A program made the position numbers and the translations under genes. From Eutypa lata (lineage: Eukaryota; Ascomycota; Sordariomycetes; Xylariales; Diatrypaceae), in NCBI GenBank assembly GCA_022661535.1, contig JAKULF010000005.1, forward strand, positions 2,976,001-3,040,000: a stretch of DNA of 64,000 nt. Direction: 5' to 3'. This document shows, piece after piece, positions 47,057-60,096 of the stretch. The notes beneath the pieces were generated by a model. The model worked only from the letters and a program-made list of their open reading frames with translations. It made no database searches and was not told where the DNA came from. Each line of letters opens with the position of its first letter. Within the stretch, counting starts at the first letter, position 1.

Positions 47057-47082
47057 CATACATACATACATACATACATAGC
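47057..47082. repeat. CATA tetranucleotide microsatellite
   Basis: About six tandem CATA units. Similar but shorter TACATAC/TACGTAC arrays occur at 49558-49580 and 45780-45792. Confidence 0.85.
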
Positions 47083-50000
47083 TGGACAACAACGCGTTTC
47101 TCTGTTTGGTATCGTAATTTCGAAGCTGGGACAATTTCTTAAACCCCTGGCCCATGTTCTTTTCACTTTTGGCAATGCTTGGACCATCCACTGAGGCCTT
47201 TGTAGGAAGGCGACTTTCAGCACACAGGGGTATTGGACCCACCTAAAGCCGACCCTTTGGTTTGGCTGGATTGCGCTTGGTCGCGGGCAATGCATTCACT
47301 TGATAGTTACCATGTATTCACACTGTGTACATTAGTCAGAAGAGTGTGCATGTGTAGGCTTCAGCTCGGTTCAGGAGGGAAGATGTTAGGATGTGCGGGG
47401 AGATTGATGAATCGGAATCGGGGCACTACGCCGCCCTTCTTTTCCTTCTTTTTCCTTTCTTTATCTTAATTTTCCAATGATTACAACCCCGGTGCGCCGG
47501 ATATATCTATAACTTTAGTGATGTGACTTGTGATATCCCGCTCGCTTAATTGGCCTATGCGATGCTATGCGATTAGTGCGCATCTTCAGCGCCAGCTTCT
47601 CCAGATTCCCGGATCAGTAGCGTAGTAGCCAAGTCGAGTCTGCTGGCGCGATTCTGAAGATGGTGTTGAAATCTAGGTCGTCTATCGAGGATTAGGACTA
47701 GTCTTAGATCTCACGGAATAGCTCTGTCTCTCTAGACGCAGATCTAGTGCCGAGCACGCTTGCGCCGGTGCCGGAAAACCACCTGACTCGTGCCCTGCCC
47801 CTGAAATATCTCTGGCCCCCCGTAGCAGAATTTGTGACACGTACTGTGGGCACTCCCACCACGTTTTACCAACCACGACCACGCTTCGGCAACTCGGTCG
47901 CCAGGATAGATTTCGAGGAGTGGGTGCCGCCACGGAGGGCCGGCTTGTCAGGGCGGCTCGTAGTTTGTGATGAGAAAACCACCATTACGCGCCTTGCCGC
48001 CTCCGAAGAATTTGCGGCTGTGTATGTATGTAGATAGACGCGGTGGCTTACGACCCAATACGACCATCAAAGTCAGTCTCTCTTACATACAGAATTTTTA
48101 TGAGGGGTGGAGTCTGCTGAGGATCGATAACTCCTCTCGGCATGTGGACTCCCCGCGAGAAACCGGAAATAGGATTTTGGATATTTCGACGTGAATCCCT
48201 GGCACGATTGAGAGTGGGAACTCGGTGGTGGTGCACATATCAAGGAACTGATGCCGATGGTTGGGCTGTCGAATTAGGGGGAGGAACCCACTCATAGATG
48301 GCGATGCATACGTACGTACGTTTCCATGTTCTCCGAATGCGAGAGTGGCTAAGCAGTGCTCCTCTGATGGTGGCAAGCGAGTGAATTCATGGCTTTTTCT
48401 TCACCAAAAGTCAGACGAATGGCGAAGTCATGATGTTGTGACATTATACCAACCTTTGGTTATTAAAATATGATTAAGCAGGCTCTACTCTTTCTCTATA
48501 GTGACGCTTACCTAAATGGAAGGCCAAGGTTGCCCACCTTGGGAATAACTAACGCAAGGCTGGTAGGATCCAGTGATGGGATTACACTAGGCGATATTGT
48601 GGATTGGTGGTGCATCTGCAAGGTATAATACGCCCAGAAATCAAGCGTCGGGGGTACTCGCGTGGCATTGACCACGAACCACCGCAGCCATCCAAGGAGA
48701 GGTATTGCTCCGTGAGCAAGGGTTACATATGACAAAAGTCGCTACACACATAATGTAGTACCCTATAGGGTACACCGAACCGGTTAGCTAAAAGATTCGT
48801 GGGGGAACATACTTCATAACTTCCAGCAATAAGAGTGCAAATCAGGAAAATCGGTTTAGTTCGCAGTTAATATTTATTCTATTTATTGACATAGGATGGA
48901 TCGTTCACTTAAACTCCTTGAATATACTGCAACTAACTAATCATTCAAAGCACAACTTACGACGTTAGAACTTGGAACCCAATATATACGTAATAAACCA
49001 CGTAAGAAAATTATAGACCTATTATGACTTGACCAAGCTCCGGCGTGCTCGTCTGACGTCTCGTAAGTATGCGGGCTTTGTTACCATGCGATTATCGTGA
49101 ACCTCTGTGCCGAAGTGGACAGACAAACAGACAATCCGTCGGAAGCCTCCCGACCCCTCAAAGGGTATTAAGGAGTGCGCAGTAATAATACTGGCTCCGA
49201 GTGGGCCCGAATCGGGTCAGCTGGCATTATATTTCTAAGAAGCCTAGATTTCAGGTATGTTCCAGGCCCATGCAAACCTGAGAAATCATTGCATCTACTG
49301 GGTCCCTCATATAGTACAACGCGTATACATACAATGGCAGGTGGAATAGGAGGTGGTCATCTACATGTAGGGGGGGAGGGGGAGGGACTTTCTGATAGGT
49401 AATCAGGGACACACTGTGCCGATGAATACGGCCATATCCAGGGATCGTCACTGTCATTGGCAAAGCAAAATCTGTTTCAACCCAGTCGAACATGGCAGAA
49501 GTGGTAATCCTGCCGTTCGGCCGCTTCGGGGCATCGGATTTTAATCAGCGCCACTACGTACATACATACGTACATACATATGTAGACAGTCAGTGAACAA
49601 TGTACAATTCAGATGCGTGTATTTCTGTGTGTATACATGTAACTAGAACTACTGCATGCACTCGTTCATATATGTAGGACCACACATCGGGCTGGGCAGA
49701 GACTCGGTTTGCCGCAGCCAGAACTACCCATGAATATTGAACTACCTACGTACAACGGGCACGGCACGATACGAATTAGACGCCGATTATTAAACTCTCT
49801 CCCTTCTGTAGCTTACTTGCCTATCAATCGATCAGTCAACCGACCCCAACCAACCGGCTTACCTGATCCTGGTATGGTTCCCCAGATTGATTTTCCGCTA
49901 AAACGATCTGTCAGGACTCTGTGTTTTAGGGCGAGCATCGACAGGCCGTAGTTGGCGACCCGGATCTTTGGATGGGCTAAACAAGCGTGAATGCATACCT

Positions 50001-53000
50001 ACATACATTAATCCCTTAGGGCCACAGCATGCGATGCGAAGCGACTAGTGATAAATCCCAATCTAAAGACAGATGGCGCCAATGAGTATATTTCAACGAC
50101 ATGCGAAGCGACCATATAAGATACCGACAGAGATCTATTTATCACACCTTTCCTTCGTTCTTGTTGCCACACCACCACTAGTTACTCCCCAATGGCGCAT
50201 CACCCAATCTCGTCGTAGCCGTACAATGCCGGATTGAACCAGGCAAGAATAAAGAAAGTGTGAAAATAAAAAATAAAAATAAATATTAAAAATAAAAGAA
50301 AATCCGATTCACCGATGCATTTTCCGGAGTTCGAATCGCCACTTGGAATGTACACACACCGCTCTTGTTCGTCGAACGCCAGCTGTATGCGCAAGGACAC
50401 AATAGGCGCAACATATGTAAGAATGTAGTGGGAACCCTGTCATCTAATCATCTAATGACCTCTCCTCTCCCCCCCATGCCAATATCACGACAGGAATTGC
50501 CGTCTTATTTCGGAGAACTGCACTCATTGGCCGGCCGATGGGACCACCAGCTATCGGCGACCTCCTATCAGACCAAGCACGGAGAACGGTGAATGTCGGT
50601 AGATAATACCAGTGGCATTTGATGGTGTCCGTCGTCTCCGTATGCCTGTCGAACTGTCGCACGCACGCCCGCCCACGTCATCAGAGTCACCCCAATCACT
50701 GTTCACGTGGATTCTACTGCGTCGCCCCCAAGCTGCACCATCCAGACGTGGTTTTTCCAGGGTTGCCAATCTTGGTCTCACTCGATAGCTCTGATTGGGC
50801 AGAGCTGCAATGTCACAGCTTCGAAACATTTTCCCAGCGCTGTGGCTGAGAAATATAAGGATCACGGGCATTCTAGACCATCATGACTTTTATTTTATTT
50901 TTTTGACATGGTAACACAAAGACAAAAAAGCATCGGACTCAGGTGATATATGCAGTATAATATAACATACACAAATCTCACCTACACAGTATAGGGGGGG
51001 CGAGGGGCGAAATGACCACAATTTTTTTACTTATCAGTTTACTGTATGATAAACTGCGGCCGAAGCTGTCGACTGGCGGTGAAGTGTGAGGAGTTTCTCT
51101 CAGCAGCCACAGGGAATACCTATCTCGTGCTTGCCGATCCACCCGGAAAGCAGTACCCGTCTGTCTTGTCAGCAAAAACAAATCAAGCCCTTTGATGCAA
51201 AAGTTCTCCAGGTCGGTCCGCAGTGCGATAATGTAACGTAACAGGTGAGGGGAAGAAATGGTCCCTTATTAGAATATTTAAATTCAGAATTGAAGTTAAA
51301 AAGAAAAACGTCAATTTATATTACATCACAATGTACGTACAAAGTAGTAGTAGTAGAATTAAACGGGAGGGCTGTAATTGTATATGTATACATAGCTACC
51401 TGAAAGCCCCAAGTTGAAGAGACAGTTTACCGATTGGCTTAATGGCTAACCCTAACCGAGTCTAAAAGGTTTAAGCCACACCTCCCAAAAGATGCGAAGT
51501 GCTCTGATGTGTTGCCCTGCATATGAGCCAAGATCGAGGTTGCATCGCATCTTAATTTGTGTCTCTCGGTAAATGTCCAATCCCCGGCAAGGGCTTAGGT
51601 GCCAGGTCCTACTAGTTTGACCCCGTCGTTTTGGTAGCGAGGCCCAGGAACTCCAAATTCGACGACATCTCAACCTCATATTGAACCAAGCAGCTGTGCC
51701 GCTCTCGAGCATTGGAACCCTTAAGGATTTGGGAATCCCGGTCCTCTCAGAACAGGTAACGACATCGTCATCTTATGAAAACGCGTAAATTTGACCGTGC
51801 ATGATTACATTTTCTATCACCGAAGGATTAAGTGATTACGGCATCCTCCTATAGTACATATCTCATCCCCCTTATAAAAATAGTAATTTTCAAACAGCGT
51901 CAAACTACACCGAGGAATTGGTTAATAATTCAAAGATTTCAACAGCTTGAATATTATCGTTTCGTTTAACTATGTAAGTCTGAATGGACAACAAGGTTCG
52001 TAACATAAATAATAGGCCACCATTTCACGTCGTCATATAATAGACGTTAGGCATAGAATACAATTGTAAGTCTCTTATCCTGAAATCATTCTCGAGGGGG
52101 GAAAATAATACTAACAATAATTTCTACTATAGGAGAGACTTACTACATACATGATGTCTTAGACCGATTTTCTTTTTTTGTCTATTACATGACGAACAAC
52201 AATCCCCTTAATTCAGCAGTGTCTAGAACAAGAGGACATGAAATTGAACTACGCATCTCCAAGCTGAACGTGGGTCCACGTGAGGGCCCCATCCAGATCT
52301 ACCCGTTGAAGCCAGCGCCGCGCCCTCCGCACTGACAAAGACAACAGTAGACAACCTGCTAAGTTAGTACCGCGCTGCGGAGTTGATCTGGGTGATATTC
52401 GGCATTGGTTCGTCCCAAGGCCCAGCACGGGACGATCTCCGGCCATTTTCGACCTATAAGGAGGGCATCTCGGACTCACATACGAGGGGCATCCCAGTGA
52501 TACATCTACGTACATGCTGGCGAAGGCCAGGCCCCCACGAGATTGTGAAGAATCGGCCGCTGGGCTGGGGTTGCTCTACAGGATACTACATACGTAGGCA
52601 TTCCATCAGCCTAGCCCCTATCGGAGGAAGGGGGGGCTCCGCAGCGTAGCGTAGCGTGGAGAGGAGAGGAGACACTTGAGAGAGAGCACGCGCGCGTGCG
52701 AATCGATATTTTCTTCACTCGCGGCTAGTGCTGTTTTCGATCTAGCTTTGACGCCAGGGGAAACTCTACTCTTCCCGGCTGAACAGCCTACATAGTTAGA
52801 GGAATCACTGCGGTCTTCTTTCCGCGCTGACCTCTCGCTGACACATCAAAGGAGCCTCTGCTCTGCGCTGCGTTTGCGATAGGAAAATGGGGCCGACGCT
52901 TGAGTTTGGAATCCTTGTGTAACAAACCATGGTAAAGGGGGGGGGGGGGGAGAGGAGAAGCGTCTAGCTCTGCTAGACTGGCAGGCAGGCTGGCTAAGGC

Positions 53001-53860
53001 TTTAGTGTGGAAACCTGACCCGGTCTTCGGCGCACGAAGGGTCCATCTAGATTCTTCCACTGTGTCGTCAAGGGCTCAAATTTAGGTCCGATTACTTCAT
53101 ACGTAGGCGCATGCCTACCTACCGACCTCGCTTGATTCCGAGGTGTACTGTAGTAGAGTTCAAGGTGTACGTAAGAAATGGGAAGAATATGACCCAAGTT
53201 CCATCGCAGAACGGCTACTCTAACGACACTATTAATCATTAAGTTACGAAGTAGGAGAAATGGTGGTTACAGACATTTAAACTGCGTATAGAAATTTTTA
53301 AGTTATATTTCGTCTCACAATTAGACTGAGTCTCACCTTAGAATCTATAGGTAATATGCTACGAGATATAAAGTTAAATAAGGCACTTCCATAGCAGCAA
53401 CTATGTACGTAGTGTACAAAATAAACATACCTATAGTACAGTATCTAGTAGTATGGTACCTTAGTCTAGAGTATGTGCTAAGACATCGACTACTACCCAG
53501 CATGAAGCTTCTTTGCTACACTAGTAGTTATTACATAGTTATGTAAGCTTTCTATCTAACCTTCAGTGATCCAGATTTCCGAACCCCGGGCCTTTTTCTC
53601 GATTTGGCTCCTGCTCTCCAATCAAATTCGCCAAGTGGTGCATTGGCGATCGCTCCCAAGCGGAGGGGGCAGCCCAACAAAATAACGCGATTCAAACAGG
53701 GCGAGCGCTAATTGGTCGGAAGGAGGTCTCTCCCCCATGGATGGATGGCAGTTGTTAGATTATCAAGATGGAGACTATACTTTTACATACGAAAAGGCAA
53801 GGGAGGGGGGGTTGGGTTGGGGACACTGAGCAACGGTGACAAACTCACTTCTCCCACATA

Positions 53861-53890
53861 CGACACGATACGATACATACGATACGATAT
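53861..53890. repeat. ACGAT pentanucleotide array
   Basis: Imperfect tandem units of the ACGATACGATAC type, interrupted once by ACATACGATAC. Confidence 0.7.
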
Positions 53891-56800
53891 TATTGTACAG
53901 TGTGAGCAAATGGTGCTAATGAGAAAAAGCCTATCAGGAATGCCCGAAGCCATTGACGTCAATGACTAGCTTTGCAGAAACATTTTCATTATACTTTCTC
54001 CACACGAAATTGAGACGTATTCGTTTATTGCTCTGGGGACTGTTCATTTCAATTCACCATGTAGATTCTACGACACGTACGATGTAATGGCAAGTAACTA
54101 TGTCATGTACGCCACGCAGAAGTAGTACCTACAGCTCGGGAACTATACTAGGTCCGATGATGCGCGTAAGTATGTTGGTGGAGAGCCACCGCGCAATACT
54201 AAAACAATTTGGCATGTGGTTTTGGATATTCAACTCTCGAGTTCAAACTCCAAATCCTTCCTTTGCTAGGAAATATGTATGCTGCCTATCCTTGAGGGAA
54301 CGCATGGCAGCAGGGAATTGTCGAAGATACATCCTCCAACCCAACTTTAATTAGTTATCACCCCCCCGTCGATCGATCAGCGTTTCTCCTTTTGTACAAG
54401 AGCGACATGAAGACCGTTGCAGACAAATTAATGAAAAAAAATTGCTGAAGACATGATGTCAAATATACATAGTTAGTCAGGCATCTATCAGGAACTACAT
54501 ACTTTTACCCACCTACTCGGGTTGCGGAACTCCCGAGAGCAAGATTTTTACAGGTCCGCTTATAGAGTATAACTACCTAGCAACTACATATCCATGGGAC
54601 GATCATCGAGCGACATTTAATTGTCTTCAAGATCCAGCCCTTTCTCGTAGCCAGCATATGCCTGCCTGGTTATGACAGCTTCAGCTCCCCTTCGTCGAGG
54701 CCCTCGCGCGCATATTGTGATCCACCTCTTCGCTGTTCAATAGCTATGTACGTCCTAGATCGGCATGCCGAGTCTAGGCCGATTCGCCAAGACAAGATAT
54801 CTCCCCGAGTTGCCCGAGGGGCATCCAGGCATTAGGATCAAAAACGCTGCTCTAGATTCTGTCTTAGATAATAATGCATCCCTTGACGCTCGGGCTGTTC
54901 GGGCCAGGTGCTGTAGCGGCCGGAATTTGGCTGTGGCTGGCTGGCTGACTGGCTGACAGGCTGCATTCAAGAGGTTTCAGTGCATAATACATATGTATAT
55001 CACTGTGGAGATGGTTGCTTTGGGTGCCGTGTTATTAGACTTCCGGCGGTGCGTGTCGGGGTCGGCCAGCTTTTTTTTTTCTTTTTCCGCTGTGCACAAT
55101 AGTTATTATTACGATTTTTTTTTCTTCTTCTCTCGGTGTTGTGGGGTGGAGAGAGAGAGAAACGCGCGGGAGATCACAATGACGGACGAAAGGGCAGCGA
55201 CTTGTAAGGCAGAATTACCTACCTTGGCGCCATGCATTGTGGCTTGCATGACATTTAGTCTCCTGACCCCAATATTGTGTGAGAATACCTGAATACACGC
55301 TTACTGCACCGAGGAGATGCGATGGTGTATGCTACGCTGACAGCTTTGTCACTGCATAAGCACGATCGGGCACCAGGCGCATCTTGCAGCTTACAGAAGA
55401 AAAAACCGGCTTATTACACCTTTTCTTCGCGTCGCCTGCAGCCGCAGTAGGCTTGCCATGCAGCCGCGCCATATTCGCTATAAGAGCCCTTTGGATATAG
55501 GATAGGATATCTTCTCGATTTCGATCGAAGGCTCTTCTACTACGTAGTTAGATGTTGGCTATGGTTAATACTCTATTCATGATTTCCTATTCTTAACGGC
55601 TTAGTTTACTAGGCGTGATATACCGGGTACTATCGTTTGCGAATTTCTAATCATCTAAAATCATACTTTCTTTCCAACAGACTAACGCACCTCTCATCGA
55701 GAGTTGTCTTGATCAGTGATCCTCTGATGCATTAGATGTCTCCGAATAGGTCATTCATTGCATCGGTGTTGTTTTACAGTTCTATTTGTATGATACATTA
55801 CCTAGGTAGCCTACGTATGTGTCGGCCCTTAAACTCTCGTCTACCATGTCCTGAACAAGTAATCAGAAAGATTACCTATAAAGCAAGACGAGACTGAAAC
55901 AATGAGTTATTCCAAAGACAGTTGAGGAGCAGAGGAGCTCGTGAATCTCCACTAAATAAAGCTTTTGTAGTTCTTGCCACTATCGCAGAAGGTTAACTTT
56001 AGTATGAACCAAAAATGTACGAGCTTAATATTAGCTTCTCGTGATGTAGTATCCGTGCTTCATAACGGAGTTAGTATTCACAAGCTTGTACCTTACCTAC
56101 CATGCTCAGGCTTACGTACACAGCTCCGGCAGACCCGGTAGCATCCCCGTGACATTGACCATCAGGTAATTGCTACCTACGTAACTATGTGCGAAGTATG
56201 TCTCTTGGGAGTCCAAACATCCTGCATTGCATCGCTACCTGAGTACTACATTAGTCACCGACGACAACCGCGGACCCTTAGAGTTTGGCCACGCCATTCT
56301 AGACCCATTGAATCATGCATAATACATACAGGTCAATATATTCTTTTCGAGAACCCGGCATCATCACATCGGTACCATGCAGTCTACGTAGTACAATATA
56401 CGATCGACACCAAGGCGTGCATTTGACACTAGTTTGTGTGAACATCCATGTGTGCTCACGATGTTCATGGTATAAGGATGGCCAGGGTTGAATCGTCCTA
56501 TGTATGCAGGAATATGGTTACAATGCAGATTTTTTTTTTCTGGTTATGGAGGGGGACAACGCCTCCATGGGTTGTGACATAAAACACTGTTGTTTAATAC
56601 ATATGCAGTATGACATACGAGGTGAAATATAAAGATATTATGGTATGATAAAGGCTTAAATTGTTAAGAACGGATATCCAAATCCCTGTGATGGTTGCAA
56701 TGTTTTGATCATAGAATATCTTCTCTCAACGTCATGTGAGAGGATCTGTGGCCTTAGCAGTTTCTTGGTATTATCAGCTCTGTTCATTCATTTCGTGTTG

Positions 56801-58512
56801 TAATTTATCTCGATATTGAATTTAATTATTTGCCTAGACTAAGGATAGGAGCTAACTAAAACCTCGTTCCCGTCGCCCATATCTTAGGCCTGCATACATT
56901 CGTCCCGACGCCTAATCAATAACGATGTTAGGCGCGATGCTCCCCCTAACTACCCTCCTGCTTAGTTTGTCCACTCTTAAAAAGCTGGGGTTGTTCACCG
57001 TCCGGATTGATTAGGTATTACTCATCGAAGCAATATATGCTTTTGTATTTCGTACGTCAGTTTTGGTTCTAGATGCTGATTCTTGGCCACCTATTCGTAG
57101 ATCTCGTATAAGGCCTTCATGACTGGTGACCGCTTTGCGCAGAGGCACAGTCATGTTTACGTCCTGGGAGTCAAGGCAAGAGTGCCTCGCGAGGTTGAAT
57201 GAGTCGCCTCGATTCCCAGCTGATTAGTGCTGCTAGGATGAGGCTTGTAACCAAGACGAGCTACCTAGCCGTGAAAAGGATTCATAGCCGAAACCATAGC
57301 ATTGTGGAGCCAAGAAGATCGAGGGGGAGGTGAACACATCACGGACCCCTTTTTCCCTTATCATTCCTCTATGATGTGAATCCAAGAAGGGTAAAGGAAG
57401 ATATACGTATATTCCCAAAAGGGTCGACGAGTATCTAACTGTCTTGGTAACTACTGTAGCTATGCCTTCATTTTCTCCTATGTAGGCAGTTGATTAATTT
57501 TAGATGACGCGGACAGACCTGTTGGGTGAAACTGAAACCCGTACATACACCAGATAGGCCTGGGCTCTTTGATTTTATTTAGCACCGATCTTCTAGCCTG
57601 CTGCTAGCTAATAAGGTGCTTGGTAGATAGAAATGGTTGATACCTAAGACAATGTAATAATTAATGATTTGATATACATCATACCTTCTATTAAAATATA
57701 TCCAAAAGCGTTGTAATTTTGTATTGCAAAGCAGCACTTACAAAACAGTGATTTGCCGTGTATTGTGTGATCGAATATAGACAGTAGGTTTTACAGCTGC
57801 ATAATCGATAGCCGAGTATTTTCTGCAGCTGATCCTACGGCCCTTACTTCCATAGATAAGTTGATTCGAAGGTTCAGGGAAAATGCGTCACCACAGAATT
57901 AATTCACACTCTATCTATGTTGAATTCCGAGGGAATTTGAATATTTACAAACTATTGACTGACATATATTTGTCTAACTAGAGCCTAATCACCGACAGAA
58001 TACCTCAAGCACGATTCTCAACAGCCCACCTAGCTGGTAGTAATTTCCATATCACCTCACCACCCGTCATAACCTCAATCTCTAATTTCGAAGTCGAGCT
58101 CCCTCCTGTCAACTTAACGTTCGAGCAAGACCTCCGACTAGCAAGTGAAGACCGAAGGGCCAGCAGGCTGGTATCTACAACATATGGAGTCAGCGATACA
58201 TCTGTCACGCGTATTTCCTATCTGTGTCGGTGAAAAATCATCCAACAGCATCCGGCTTCACAACTCTGGCCGCTAACTAAGTCACCATATCCATCAAGGG
58301 ACATCGGTGGCAAAGCAGCAGCTAGCTGGAACACCTAAGTAGGTGTACGCAAATTGTGGCGTGCTGCAAATAACCTGCCAAATAGACGGGGGATGAAATC
58401 ATACTCAGCGTCCCAAAGGACACCTATACTATCATGTTTTTTCGATCCCTTCTAGTTTCGATGAAGCGAGGCAGAAAGGAATATAGAAGGGGAGAAAATA
58501 GGGAGGGAAAAC

Positions 58513-60096
58513 TCACTCCTTGCCGCCGTTGTTGTAGATGTTGATGAGCAGACCTGGGTCGTTGGCACTGTACGCGCCGGGGAAAGACACGAGACCAGAC
58601 GGCTGTTTGCTGCCCGAGCCACCCGTGACCGAGACCTGAGCGCACGAGATGTAGAATTGCGCGCCGCCCTATATATAATAGCATACCGCAATGATCAGCA
58701 AATTTTGCTCTCTCTAGTAAATAGGGAAGAGAAGAGAATCTCCATAGCCACGCTCTCGTTATCAACATCGCCTTCTACAACAAATCTATTGCACTGTTTT
58801 GTTCGATTCGGCACGATATTCTCTCGGGTGTAGCTATATAGACAGGCCTATCTCTTTCCGTAAAATGTGATAAAAGGGGACTTACCGCTGAACTGGCGCT
58901 GTGAAGGGCCACGTGCTCGATGCGGAACAGGTATTCACCGTCTTCGATACACTGCGGGATGGTGAAGCTGAGTTCGGACTTTCCTAGACACGGGAAGAGA
59001 CATTAGTGTCTACACACAATCTTCCAAATAGACCGTGTAACGCGAAATTTGAAGCTTTTTTTTTTTTTTTTTTGGCATGTGTAGATGTTATACAGATATG
59101 GATGGTACAGAATATAACACATAAACAAACATATGCTGTTAGGTACCTGAAAAGAAAGGAAAACATGCAAAAGTCGATAGAGAGAGAAAAGCAAGAGCGC
59201 GCAAGAAAAATCCCACTCACCATCCGAGGGCCAAACGTACTGCCCGCCGTTCGCGGTCGGCATGTCCTGGAAGACCTTGAACCAGACGGGACCGGCGCCG
59301 TCGAACTCGGCGGCCTTCCCGGGGGCCTTGGCCATGTAGGCCGAGAGGGCGCCCGGGTGGTAGATGGAAGGAGCGGCCGTGAAGGTGATCTTGCCACCGG
59401 CCTGGGCGGCAGTGGTCGAAGGAGCAGCCGTGCCGGGACTATCATCGCACACATACCGCGTTCCGAAGTTAGCGATCAATCACTGGAGTTTTTTTTTTCT
59501 CACACAAGATGATCTTAAAAAAATACCTTAAGAAAGAAAGAGGGGGATAACAGGTGGTGAAGTGACCTAAGCCGAGACCGAAAAAATCTCGAAAACAGGT
59601 TGTAGGCAATAGGGGATGGTATGGATATTAAGGAGGAGGTGCTCTAGATACATAGATAAATGCTCGCTCACCTCTGCTCGTAGCACCGGATCGCCTCAGA
59701 CTGGACGTCCGTCACGGGGCCGTTGCTCTGGAAGTTAGCCGTCTGTCGCACCGACTGCCACGACTGCTCGCCGGAGAGGCTCGGGAACGTGTCTATAAAA
59801 CGCGAGAGGGAAAAATCTCTTAAGTTAGCCGTTCTATGCCTGACTTCTGCTGTCTTGAGCTCACGGACAACCATCGCCCTTGGCTATCTAGTTTGTGCTC
59901 CTGCTTTCATCGCTACAAACATTGATCTTCGTCTCCATAGAGGTAGATGTTTTTTTTTTGTGCTCACGATATGGGCTTTGGATGTAGGAGAGAAAAGCAG
60001 CGGATACCCAACAGCAAGAACATCATCATTATACGTACAGTGAGGCGCCGCCTGGGCGGCAGACGCGAGCAAAGCGAGACCAGCGAGTGCTTTCAT
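58513..60096 (-). CDS. AA9 lytic polysaccharide monooxygenase (former GH61), secreted
   Basis: Five exons: 60096-60039, 59792-59672, 59438-59221, 58983-58886 and 58668-58513, giving 216 residues. Introns are 246, 233, 237 and 217 bp, all ending in TAG. A signal peptide ([16 protein letters not shown]) is followed by AP and then His19-YTFP, the copper-binding N-terminal histidine of the mature enzyme. The second brace histidine is His87 in SIYHPG. His156 in [10 protein letters not shown], Gln169 and the axial Tyr171 in QFYISC complete the site. Cys56 and Cys174 match the usual disulfide. The enzyme should cleave cellulose or hemicellulose oxidatively outside the cell. No carbohydrate-binding module is seen. 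The frame stops right after NIYNNGGKE, short of the usual Y-x-I-P-G-P end, and that stop overlaps a perfect GTGAGT donor. Confidence 0.9.

Larger units (their letters stand above)
44172..58512. other. Gene desert of about 14.3 kb upstream of the CON7-like gene
   Basis: No frame above about 115 codons and none with a recognisable motif on either strand. I looked for transposase, reverse transcriptase, tRNA, 5S rRNA and splice-joined coding fragments and saw none. Short arrays of TACA/TACG/TACC tetranucleotides recur (about 45780, 47057-47082, 49558-49580, 53861-53890), along with homopolymer runs (for example 14 G at 52937-52950). The left side should hold the promoter and perhaps a long 5' UTR of the CON7-like gene. 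The right end (up to about 58450) may hold a sixth AA9 exon. Confidence 0.55.

Noticed and set aside
47747..48037. 96-codon frame in the desert, locally GC-rich
   Set aside because: No motif, no splice-joined continuation, and an overlapping antisense frame of similar length.
50325..50345. B-box-like GAGTTCGAATCGCC as part of a tRNA gene
   Set aside because: No A box at a suitable distance on either strand and no acceptor-stem pairing.
58005..58208. 67-codon minus-strand frame downstream of AA9 as a small gene or AA9 exon
   Set aside because: It contains no AA9-like sequence and no independent support.
58669..60038. AA9 introns as introner-like (mobile) elements
   Set aside because: The four introns are similar in length but not in sequence by eye, so there is no sign of recent copying.
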